Origin: JAVBQJ01 sp031549115
GTDB lineage: Bacteria > Verrucomicrobiota > Lentisphaeria > Victivallales > Victivallaceae
DNA length: 64,000 nt
Direction of reading: 5' to 3'
Assembly (NCBI GenBank): GCA_031549115.1
Contig: JAVBQJ010000078.1
Coordinates: 18,155-82,154 of the forward strand
This document shows positions 30,666-37,591 of the stretch, piece after piece (positions within the stretch are counted from its first letter, which is position 1; each line of letters begins with the position of its first letter). Below the pieces are notes generated by a model. It was not told where the DNA came from. It made no database searches and worked only from the letters and a program-made list of their open reading frames with translations. The position numbers were made by a program, and so were the translations under genes.

Positions 30666-33560
30666 CTATTTTTTCGTCAGGTGCCGGATCAGGCGCCAGA
30701 GTTCGCCGCCCCACAGCACCACCGAGGTCGCCGCGATGATGAAGCACCACGTCGCCCAGTCCAGCGGCACCGTCCGGAACACCCTGCCCCCGATCGTCAC
30801 GATCACGATCTGTCCCACCAGGATCCCGCCCACAATCAGCAGAAAGGCCGGGTTGTTGAACAATCGGGGAAACACCGACCGGAAGCCGCCGAAACATTTC
30901 GCATTAAACAAGTTCCACACCTGCATCAATACGAAGGTACTGAAGAATATCGTCTGGATCCGGATGTCTTCCCCCTGCCCGTTGGTCGTGATCACCGCCA
31001 GAAACGTCAGCAGCACCGCCAGGAAAAACGCCGCCGTAATCAATATGTGTCCCGCCATTGCCGGCGAAATGATGAAGTCGCTTTTGCGCCGCGGCGGCAG
31101 CTTCATCACATCCGGATCCGGCGGCTCCGTCGCCAGCGCCAGCGCCGCGAAGGTGTCCATGATCAGGTTGACCCAGAGAATCTGAATGATCGTCAACGGC
31201 AACTCGATCCCGATGAACGGCCCCACCATCGCAATCGACAGCGCCACCACGTTGATGGTCAACTGGAACAGCAAAAACCGCTGAATGTTGCGATACAGCG
31301 AACGCCCCCACAATACCGCGTTGACAATACTCTGGAACGAATCGTCCAGAAGAATGATCGCCGCCGCCTCCTTCGCAATCGCCGTCCCCGTCTTTCCCAT
31401 CGCGATGCCGACGTCGGCGAAATTCAGCGCCGGGGCGTCGTTGGTGCCGTCGCCGGTCACCGCCACCACCTCCGAGGCCGCTTTCAACGTCTTGACCAGG
31501 CGCAGTTTGTCATGCGGCCGCGCCCGTGCCATAATCTTCAGACGCAACGCCGCATCGGTCACCTCGGCTTCGCTCAGTGCGCTGAATTCCGGACCGGTCA
31601 TCACCGCGCGCGGATCGTCGTTTTCCGCCCACAATCCGATCTGTCGGCCGATTTCACGGGCGGTTTCCGGGTTGTCCCCGGTCACCATTTTCACCTGAAT
31701 TCCGGCGGCGAAACAGGAGCGTACCGCTTCCGGCACCTCCGGCCGCACCGGGTCGGCGATGGCAACGAAGCCGAGCCAGATCAGATTCACCGCCACCTGG
31801 TCGATGTCGTCCTCCTCATTCTCCGGCGGCTCCGGCAGATACGCCACTGCCAGCGTGCGCATGCCGCGCGCCTGGTAAGCTTTCAATTCCTCCAGCATCA
31901 GCCGGCGCTTTTCGTCGGAAAATTCAACCGGCGCGGCGGCTTCGGTCCGCAACAGCCGGCAACGCTTCATCACGATCTCCGGCGCCCCCTTGACAAACAG
32001 CAGCTCCTGCCCGCTTCCATCCGGAACGCCCTGGGTCGCCATGAACTTGCGCTCGGTCGAAAAGGTCCACTGCGTGGTGATCCGGAAGCTGTCGCGAATG
32101 TGCTGGTAATCCAGATTGTTTTCTTCGAGATACAGCAGCAGCGCCCCCTCCGTGGGATTGCCGAATACCTCGGGCGCCAAACCGGGTCGGCGCGACAGGT
32201 TCGCGCTTGAATTCACCGCCAGCGACGCCGCCACCAGTGCCGCCTCCGGCGTCTTGGCATTGATCGGAGCACCTTGCAGCAGCGGAAACTCGATCGCGTG
32301 CATCCGCATCTGGTTCATCGTCAGCGTACCGGTCTTATCGGTACAGATCACCGTCGCGGCGCCGATGGTTTCGCAGGCGTGCATTTTGCGCACCAGATTG
32401 TTGGTTTTGGTCATCCGGCGCATGCTGTACGCCAGACTCAGCGTCACGCTCATCGCCAGCCCCTCGGGAACCGCCATCACGATCAACGCCACCGCGACCA
32501 TGAAAAAGGTCAGAATCTGCGGCAGCGCCACTTCATTAAATATATCGCCGTCGAGCACTCCGGTCCCCTGCAGAATACCGGCACCGATGCTAAGCAGCAG
32601 CAGCCCCGCCAACAGCGAACCGATGATGCCGCGCCAGCCGCGCAGGAACTTCGGCAGCGCCAGCGACGGCCGGAAAAACTGCATCCCGTCGACCAGAATC
32701 GGCAGCCACAGCCGGGTCAGCGCAACGATCCCCGCCGCGGCGACAACACCGAGCACCGACCACTGGCCGGCAGTCTGGGAGATATCGCCGGTCACGACTC
32801 CGCGAATCACCAGCGCGCAAAAGGTAGTCAACGCGACACCGGTGCCGACCACACTGATCAATTTGCCGAGGCGCTCCAGTTGCAGGCTCAACGGAGTCGG
32901 CGTGTCGTTTTCTTCGCTCGCCGCCAGGGCGGTACGGCCGATTTCGGTATCGGCGCCGACGGCGGTGAGTTCGACATAACCATGCCCCTCGACCACCGGA
33001 GTGCCGCGCAATACCCGTTCGTCGGGGTAGGTCGATTCGCCGCCCTCGGTATGTTCGTCACTGCCGACCGGAAACTTCGGCACCGGTTCGGGCTCGCCGG
33101 TCAGACGCGATTGGTCAACCTGCAGATTGACCACTTCGAGCACGGTGCCGTCGGCGGGGAGCTCCTCGCCCTGTTCGACGAAAATAATGTCGCCGACCAC
33201 CAGATCGCGGCGCGGCACCATCACGAATTCGCCTTCGCGAACGGCTTTGAACGGCACGTCGTCATTGACCTGATTGAGAATATCGAATTCCTTGCCGGCG
33301 CGGTATTCATTGAAAAACGCCAGACCGGTGGCAAGCAGTACCGCGCCGAGAATGCCGAGGCCCTCGATCCATTCGTGGGTCAGACAGGAAATCGCGGCGG
33401 CCACCAGCAGAATTTTGATGATCGGATCCTGAAATTTACCGAGAAACAGTTTGTACCATGGTTGTCGTGGAGGCGGAGCCAAAACGTTGGCGCCGTGGCG
33501 CTCGCGGCTCTCCGCGACCTGTTGCGGGTTCAGTCCTTGAAAGTGGGAGTCATGCTTCAT
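30666..33560 (-). CDS. P-type calcium-transporting ATPase (PMCA-like)
   Basis: 964 residues. P-type motifs are in order: actuator LTGEPEP (153-159, Pro where TGES is usual), the ion-binding helix VPEGLAMSVTLSLAYSMRRM (364-383), the phosphorylated Asp 408 in CTDKTGTLT, FVKGAPE, and the hinge VTGDGTNDAPAL. PEGL followed by SVTLSLAYS is the plasma-membrane calcium pump wording. Between helices 3 and 4 an extra region (about 263-330) adds one or two hydrophobic segments not typical of the family. It should expel calcium. An in-frame ATG opens MKHDSHFQGLNPQQV. The gene is alone and convergent with rtcR. Confidence 0.93.
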   Translation of the reverse strand: MKHDSHFQGLNPQQVAESRERHGANVLAPPPRQPWYKLFLGKFQDPIIKILLVAAAISCLTHEWIEGLGILGAVLLATGLAFFNEYRAGKEFDILNQVNDDVPFKAVREGEFVMVPRRDLVVGDIIFVEQGEELPADGTVLEVVNLQVDQSRLTGEPEPVPKFPVGSDEHTEGGESTYPDERVLRGTPVVEGHGYVELTAVGADTEIGRTALAASEENDTPTPLSLQLERLGKLISVVGTGVALTTFCALVIRGVVTGDISQTAGQWSVLGVVAAAGIVALTRLWLPILVDGMQFFRPSLALPKFLRGWRGIIGSLLAGLLLLSIGAGILQGTGVLDGDIFNEVALPQILTFFMVAVALIVMAVPEGLAMSVTLSLAYSMRRMTKTNNLVRKMHACETIGAATVICTDKTGTLTMNQMRMHAIEFPLLQGAPINAKTPEAALVAASLAVNSSANLSRRPGLAPEVFGNPTEGALLLYLEENNLDYQHIRDSFRITTQWTFSTERKFMATQGVPDGSGQELLFVKGAPEIVMKRCRLLRTEAAAPVEFSDEKRRLMLEELKAYQARGMRTLAVAYLPEPPENEEDDIDQVAVNLIWLGFVAIADPVRPEVPEAVRSCFAAGIQVKMVTGDNPETAREIGRQIGLWAENDDPRAVMTGPEFSALSEAEVTDAALRLKIMARARPHDKLRLVKTLKAASEVVAVTGDGTNDAPALNFADVGIAMGKTGTAIAKEAAAIILLDDSFQSIVNAVLWGRSLYRNIQRFLLFQLTINVVALSIAMVGPFIGIELPLTIIQILWVNLIMDTFAALALATEPPDPDVMKLPPRRKSDFIISPAMAGHILITAAFFLAVLLTFLAVITTNGQGEDIRIQTIFFSTFVLMQVWNLFNAKCFGGFRSVFPRLFNNPAFLLIVGGILVGQIVIVTIGGRVFRTVPLDWATWCFIIAATSVVLWGGELWRLIRHLTKK

Positions 33561-33741
33561 CGTCTTTTTTTCTTCCTAACCGGTTTTCTCATCATAATTT
33601 TGATACTTTACCGCCATCACGGCAAAAAAACAATCTCAATTTGTTAGAATTATGTTAAACAGAGCAATCCGCAGAGGCACGCCGGAGCCGGCGCCAAAGA
33701 AAAATCCGGTTTTATTTTGCCGCAAAAGTGTGAATCCGAGC

Positions 33742-33769
33742 TTGCATTTTCGCCAAGCCGGATTACATT
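33742..33769 (+). promoter_or_regulatory. Promoter of the tRNA-Pro gene
   Basis: TTGCAT (33742-33747), 16 bp, TACATT (33764-33769), about 40 bp before the mature tRNA. The rest of 33561-33741 is the calcium ATPase upstream region, without a gene. Confidence 0.45.
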
Positions 33770-33809
33770 AGTGGAGTCGCGGTGAAAACGGCGGCGATCG
33801 ACGATTTGT

Positions 33810-33887
33810 CGGGGTGTGGCTCAGTCTGGCTAGAGCGCTGCGTTCGGGACGCAGAGGCCGGAGGTTCGAATCCTCTCACCCCGACCA
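33810..33887 (+). tRNA. tRNA-Pro (anticodon CGG)
   Basis: A complete cloverleaf: acceptor CGGGGTG/CACCCCG, D arm GCTC/GAGC, anticodon stem CTGCG/CGCAG with loop TTCGGGA (anticodon CGG), T arm with TTCGAAT, discriminator A and encoded CCA at 33885-33887. It reads the proline codon CCG. A Rho-independent terminator follows. The last 17 nt plus terminator are duplicated at 35730, marking the right end of an inserted island. Confidence 0.96.
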
Positions 33888-33996
33888 TTTTTTTGTTTCT
33901 CCGCCAACCTGTCCTCAGGTCGGTTTTTTCATTTCTAGGCTGTTTTCAAGCTCAAACCGTTCAAATCTCCAACGCCGGAGAATTCTCCGTTTTCAC
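33871..33996 (+). repeat. Left direct repeat: tRNA-Pro 3' end and terminator region
   Basis: TCCTCTCACCCCGACCA and the next 110 bp (terminator hairpin, GGCTGTTTT-AAGCTC, TCTCCAACGCCGGAGAATTCTC) recur at 35730-35854 with a few changes. This resembles an att-site pair flanking inserted DNA. Confidence 0.8.
33907..33929 (+). terminator. Terminator of tRNA-Pro
   Basis: ACCTG (33907-33911), loop TCCT, CAGGT (33916-33920), then CGG and six T (33924-33929). Confidence 0.82.
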
Positions 33997-34136
33997 CTTT
34001 GTCTGTCCCCTGGCGGCATGCTTGACCGCAATTCTCCGGCGGGGTAAGAGGCGTGCTTACGGTAACCAAAATCTATCAGGCCATCATATGTTCTGTAGGT
34101 GCCGCTCTCGATTTTGAAGGAGGTGTTTGTTCGGAG

Positions 34137-34352
34137 TCAGGAGTGATTGGATTGAAACTCCAACTTCAACTCATCGACAACATATTGGTCGCTGCGACAA
34201 TGCAGGTCGGCGACGCCGTCTCGGAGTTCCTGATACGTCCGCGAATGGTAGAAAAACTCGAGAGCCTGTTCGGAAGGGATGTTCTCCTGCTCGGCGAACA
34301 TCCCGACGATTCGGGCATATTTCATCTGCAGAAGAAGATTATTTGCCTGCAT
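34137..34352 (-). CDS. DUF3791-like small protein (second copy)
   Basis: 71 residues from MQANNLLLQMKYARIVGMF; GAGG lies 7 nt upstream. It ends YQELRDGVADLHCRSDQYVVDELKLEF. The pattern of a short helical N-terminus, FFYHSRTY, and the closing D-x-Y-x-V-D-E-L segment is shared with the other small protein at 34833-35051 (DYIVDDIIAL), as in the DUF3791 family that accompanies DUF3990. It overlaps the DUF3990 3' end by 14 bp, so it is coupled. An antitoxin or accessory role is inferred from the arrangement alone. Confidence 0.68.
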   Translation of the reverse strand: MQANNLLLQMKYARIVGMFAEQENIPSEQALEFFYHSRTYQELRDGVADLHCRSDQYVVDELKLEFQSNHS

Positions 34353-34836
34353 CGGAAACCTCGGCAGCGGATTCAAAATGTAAATGCCGGCCGATGATTT
34401 CCTGCCGGCAAATGCAAATTTGATGGTTCGGTTTTTCAAATCGCAGACGTTTGATGGTTTCGATTTTGTCGATCAACCCATCATAGTAAAGTTCAATGGT
34501 ATTGAATACCTTGTCATTGGCGACGCCGCCTTGGATTACATCGAACTCCGCATGGGGTTCGCCCTGGCGGCAGGCGGTGATGAACGACAGCCATTCTTCG
34601 TTGTACTCGGGAAAATCCTTGAAACCGTATCCCGAGGCGACGGCGCCGTCCAAATCCAATGAATAGGTATTCAGGATTGCTTTCTGCCCGCGCCGAAGCG
34701 AACGCAACGACCAGCGCTCCGCCTGGTCGAGAACCGGCGTGACGTAAAAGCCCTTGCCGAAATCGAGATTATCCCGGGAAAAGGCAATGTCCGGTTTGGC
34801 GACTTCCGTCCACGAGCCGTGGTAGACCTTGATCAT
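34339..34836 (-). CDS. DUF3990 protein, probable ADP-ribosyltransferase-fold toxin
   Basis: 165 residues. VYHGSWTEV (His 6), SRDNLDFGKGFYVTP (Tyr 31) and a later Glu in FNTIELYYDG (Glu 115) fit the H-Y-E layout of diphtheria-toxin-like ADP-ribosyltransferases, and the DFGxGFYxT wording is that of DUF3990. Toxic modification of a cell target with NAD is the likely role; the target is unknown. It is sandwiched between two DUF3791-like genes with 4-bp and 14-bp overlaps, a toxin-antitoxin layout, inside the tRNA-Pro island. The activity is inferred, not shown. Confidence 0.8.
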   Translation of the reverse strand: MIKVYHGSWTEVAKPDIAFSRDNLDFGKGFYVTPVLDQAERWSLRSLRRGQKAILNTYSLDLDGAVASGYGFKDFPEYNEEWLSFITACRQGEPHAEFDVIQGGVANDKVFNTIELYYDGLIDKIETIKRLRFEKPNHQICICRQEIIGRHLHFESAAEVSDAGK

Positions 34837-35051
34837 GCCAACACCCCGCGTTTGCGCATCAAAGCGATGATGTCATCGACAATATAGTCTTTGCTTTGGG
34901 AGTGAAGCACGTCGAAAGACGCGATGATGTAGGAATTAAGAATATCGGACTTCCGGGTAAGCATATCATACACGAGATTGCCGGGAATGCGCAGCTTTGC
35001 CGCGACTCCTTCGATACAGAAAATGGCAAATTCAAGTGTGTGGTTGCTCAT
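34833..35051 (-). CDS. DUF3791-like small protein (first copy)
   Basis: 72 residues from MSNHTLEFAIFCIEGVAAKL; an upstream extension to 35102 is less likely. It ends QSKDYIVDDIIALMRKRGVLA. This fits DUF3791: a short helical protein with a terminal D-Y-I-V-D-D helix. It opens a three-gene operon and overlaps the DUF3990 start as ATGA. In such pairs the small protein is presumed to be the antitoxin. There is no separate DNA-binding domain visible, so how the operon is controlled is unclear. Confidence 0.72.
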   Translation of the reverse strand: MSNHTLEFAIFCIEGVAAKLRIPGNLVYDMLTRKSDILNSYIIASFDVLHSQSKDYIVDDIIALMRKRGVLA

Positions 35052-35214
35052 AGACTCAACTGCTCGTAATTCCCGGCGGTATTTACACTGCCGAAACCTC
35101 AATATCTCTACGGCTCAATATAACTCCAAACCCGAAGTTTTCAAGCATTTTCATGCTCCAAACGGCAAAAAACTGCTGGAATCGTTCTTTTAACTTTTTA
35201 TTAGGGAGGTTGTT

Positions 35215-35322
35215 ATGTCCCTATCGTCGAATATCCGTGCTGGAGCGGCTTATATCGAGGTTACCGCCGAAACGAGTGAACTCCAGTTAAGATTGGCGAT
35301 TCGTGGAGGAATATTTTGTTAA
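35215..35322 (+). pseudogene. Stub resembling the start of a phage tail tape-measure protein
   Basis: A 35-codon frame with a good ribosome site (GGGAGG) begins MSLSSNIRAGAAYIEVTA and ends in a stop after RGGIFC. The N-terminal wording (IRAGxAYIEVTAxTSxLQ) is how many tape-measure proteins of tailed phages open, from memory of that family. If so, the remaining several hundred residues are gone and this is debris of a prophage that once used the tRNA-Pro site. Confidence 0.42.
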
Positions 35323-35641
35323 AAATCAGTCTCCACGCGCTTGCAAATGAGCTTTCGACACAATCATGGTACATACGAAGGCAAAGTCGCTTTCGCAATG
35401 CTTGTTGTTATAAAAAATGGGTCTTAAAGGCGCACCGCCGACTTTAGGTTTGAGCTTAAGACGATTCTCATTGTTGCCGGGGAGGGGTTGCGGAGAATTT
35501 TTCGTATGGCGCAATTTCGACCATTTTTGGGTCGTGAAACCATGATTTTGAGTTCAAGAGAACTTTCCGGGTTCCGCTCGCGCGCTCCGACCATTTTTTT
35601 TGCCCGGATGGGCAAGGAAAAATGTCGACGGGAGTGGATTT
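35323..35641. other. Island stretch without a recognisable gene
   Basis: No supported gene is seen. A second trace of a tRNA-like 3' end (GCTCCGACCA followed by eight T at about 35583-35601) occurs here, before the hairpin cluster. It may be decayed tRNA or att DNA from an earlier insertion. Confidence 0.4.
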
Positions 35642-35706
35642 CGGCGACAAATAGTCGCCGGACTTGCGCAGCAAGTCGAACCGATACGAGGTTCACGGCG
35701 AAGCCG
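35642..35706 (+). repeat. Cluster of four back-to-back perfect hairpins
   Basis: CGGCGAC/GTCGCCG (35642-35648/35654-35660), GACTTGC/GCAAGTC (35661-35667/35671-35677), GAACC/GGTTC (35678-35682/35690-35694) and CGGC/GCCG (35696-35699/35703-35706) follow each other with almost no linker. They end 24 nt before the duplicated tRNA tail. Possibly a structured RNA or a recombination site. Confidence 0.62.
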
Positions 35707-35729
35707 AGCCGGAGCGAAGCGACGGACAC

Positions 35730-35854
35730 TCCTCTCACCCCGACCATTTTTTGTTTCTCCGCCGACCTGTCCTCAGGTCGGTTTTTTTGTTTTGGGGCTG
35801 TTTTTAAGCTCCAATCGCCAAATTCTCCAACGCCGGAGAATTCTCTGTTTCCAC
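35730..35854 (+). repeat. Right direct repeat: duplicated tRNA-Pro tail and terminator
   Basis: It repeats 33871-33996, including the last 17 nt of the tRNA with CCA. Here the terminator hairpin is a perfect 8 bp (CCGACCTG/CAGGTCGG at 35762-35769/35774-35781) followed by seven T. The offset between repeats is 1859 bp. Confidence 0.8.
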
Positions 35855-35953
35855 AATAATCCCTGGCTTCGGCGAACGGTCGGGGCAGAAACAGATTGCA
35901 ACGGCGATTTTACCGGCCCGCGATCCAAAGCAAAAAATTTTATGAAAATCTCC

Positions 35954-35982
35954 TTGACAAACGGAAACCGGCATGATATTTT
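35954..35982 (+). promoter_or_regulatory. Promoter of the second MarR-RND operon
   Basis: TTGACA (35954-35959), 17 bp, TATTTT (35977-35982). The operator candidate begins inside the -10. Confidence 0.7.
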
Positions 35983-36007
35983 AGTTTCTAGATAAATTAG
36001 TAACTAA
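35981..36007. promoter_or_regulatory. MarR operator candidate of the second efflux operon
   Basis: TTAGTTTCTA (35981-35990) and TAGTAACTAA (35998-36007) are reverse complements at nine of ten positions around a 7-bp spacer. The site covers the -10 and transcription start and is 20 bp before the MarR ATG. Like the first system it contains TAGTT half-sites. Confidence 0.68.
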
Positions 36008-36027
36008 TACAAAATGCAGGTGCGTCC

Positions 36028-36495
36028 ATGAAAGAGAAGCAGGAAGCCTGGAAACTGATCTTCAAAATCGGGGAGGCGATGCGGAATACCCATCTCCGCC
36101 ATGAACCGAAGCATAAGCTGCCGTCCATAACCATCTCGCAGATGAAGGTGATGGGGTGTGTCATCTTCAACGACGGCAAGCCCGTCAAGGTGAAGGATAT
36201 CGCCGAAGAGCTCGGCATTACGCCCGGAGGCGTTTCCCAGCTTGTCGACACCCTGGTGAAGGCGGGGGCTTTGGAGCGTACAGTGAGCGAGGACGATCGC
36301 CGCGCGGTCAATATCAGCCTGTCCGGGCACGGCAAGGAGATCCACCGTAAAATGGACCTCTACTTCAGTGAACTGGCCCGCGAATTATTGTCTTCCGTTT
36401 CTCCTGAAAAGCAGGAGATTTTTCAGGAAGTTCTGGAAACGATGATGAAAACCTTGAATGAGAAGAAAAGAACCGGAGGAAAAGCAGATGAATAA
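36028..36495 (+). CDS. MarR-family transcriptional regulator of the second efflux operon
   Basis: 155 residues. The winged helix is seen in VKVKDIAEELGITPGGVSQLVDTL (quoted in part: DIAEELGITPGGVSQLVDTL) and the wing in SEDDRRAVNISLSGHGKE. It is the first gene of the operon, in contrast to the divergent MarR of the first pump. It overlaps the adaptor gene by 8 bp, so all three proteins are coordinately made. A dyad over its promoter suggests autorepression, lifted by a drug-like ligand. Confidence 0.92.
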   Translation: MKEKQEAWKLIFKIGEAMRNTHLRHEPKHKLPSITISQMKVMGCVIFNDGKPVKVKDIAEELGITPGGVSQLVDTLVKAGALERTVSEDDRRAVNISLSGHGKEIHRKMDLYFSELARELLSSVSPEKQEIFQEVLETMMKTLNEKKRTGGKADE

Positions 36496-37585
36496 AGTCC
36501 TTGTTATTTTCTGCGCGGCATTGTTCGGCATTGCCGTTTACGGGCTGAATGAGCCGGACAGAGTTAATGCAAATATTCCGACAGTAGGCGCCGCCAGAGT
36601 AATGGAGACGGAAGATTTGAACAGTCGCCGTTACACCGGGCAGGTCGTATCCCAGGCAGTGGTGAATATCACCCCCCGCGTTTCCGGCGAAATCCTGGAA
36701 CTCGGTTTTCGGGAAGGTTCCGTGGTCAAGGCCGGACAAATGCTCTACCGGTTGGATTCGACCCAGTATGAAGCGGCGGTGAAGAATGTGGAAGCTCAGA
36801 TCGCCGAATGGAAGGCGAAAATCGAATATGCGCAGAACAGCTATGACCGCCAACTCGCCCTGTTCGAAAAGAATGCGGTCAGCCGCGATACCATGGAAAG
36901 CCGCAGATCGGAACTGGACGCCTATAAGGCCGGCTTGCTGGCCGCCGAGGCGGATTTGATCACCGCCAAAGACAACCTGAAAAATACCACGATTACCGCT
37001 CCGCTCGAAGGCGTGGTCGGCGCGACCGCCTACACAGCCGGCAACTACATCACCCCGAATTCCGGGGTGTTGCTCACGATCATTCAAACCCAGCCGATCC
37101 GGGTCCGTTTCTCCATCAGCACGACCGATTACCAGGAGATGTTCGGAACCCCCATGGAACTGCTGGAAAACAGTTCGGTTAGGGTACGGTTCGCCAACGG
37201 CGCCGAGTACCCGGTCGAAGGCAGGGTTGAATTCCTCAACAACCAGGCCAACAGCAAAACCGACGCCATCCAGATTTTCGCCACCTTTCCCAACGCCGAT
37301 TTCAAATTGATCGTCGGCAATACGGTGAACGTGACGCTGTCGCGGAAGGCCGGGAAGCGCCTGGCGGTGGTCCTGCCGTCCGCCTTGATGCACGATTCCC
37401 GGGGGAGCTATGTGTATGTGCTGGATGCCGACAACACGGTTGAAAAACGGAGTGTCGAACCGGGCAACGCGACGGCATCGCTGCAGATGATCAAAAGCGG
37501 CCTGGCACCCGGCGAAGTGGTGCTGGTCAAAGGTACCAACAAAGTCAGGCCGGGCGGCAAAGCAGAACCGGTATTCGAGGAGTAA
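36488..37585 (+). CDS. RND efflux periplasmic adaptor subunit, second system
   Basis: 365 residues from MNKVLVIFCAALFGIAVYG, a signal or N-terminal anchor segment; GGAGG lies 8 nt upstream. The adaptor order is clear: first lipoyl half VNITPRVSGEILELGFREG, a coiled-coil (residues about 90-150), second lipoyl half ITAPLEGVVGATAYTAGNYI, beta-barrel and membrane-proximal domains ending KVRPGGKAEPVFEE. It pairs with the pump 6 bp downstream. The hydrophobic start lacks a clear cleavage site. No outer-membrane channel gene is nearby. Confidence 0.94.
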   Translation: MNKVLVIFCAALFGIAVYGLNEPDRVNANIPTVGAARVMETEDLNSRRYTGQVVSQAVVNITPRVSGEILELGFREGSVVKAGQMLYRLDSTQYEAAVKNVEAQIAEWKAKIEYAQNSYDRQLALFEKNAVSRDTMESRRSELDAYKAGLLAAEADLITAKDNLKNTTITAPLEGVVGATAYTAGNYITPNSGVLLTIIQTQPIRVRFSISTTDYQEMFGTPMELLENSSVRVRFANGAEYPVEGRVEFLNNQANSKTDAIQIFATFPNADFKLIVGNTVNVTLSRKAGKRLAVVLPSALMHDSRGSYVYVLDADNTVEKRSVEPGNATASLQMIKSGLAPGEVVLVKGTNKVRPGGKAEPVFEE

Positions 37586-37591
37586 GCGGAT

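Noticed and set aside
30365..30739. Open frames through the rtcR/calcium-ATPase gap
   Set aside because: They run through the interspersed repeat and lack ribosome sites and families.
35583..35601. A second complete tRNA gene
   Set aside because: Only a 3'-end-like stretch with CCA and T-run is seen; no cloverleaf can be drawn from the upstream bases.
35326..35995. Several short frames in the right half of the tRNA island
   Set aside because: No ribosome sites, families or consistent codon use; the DNA is better explained by hairpins and the duplicated tRNA tail.
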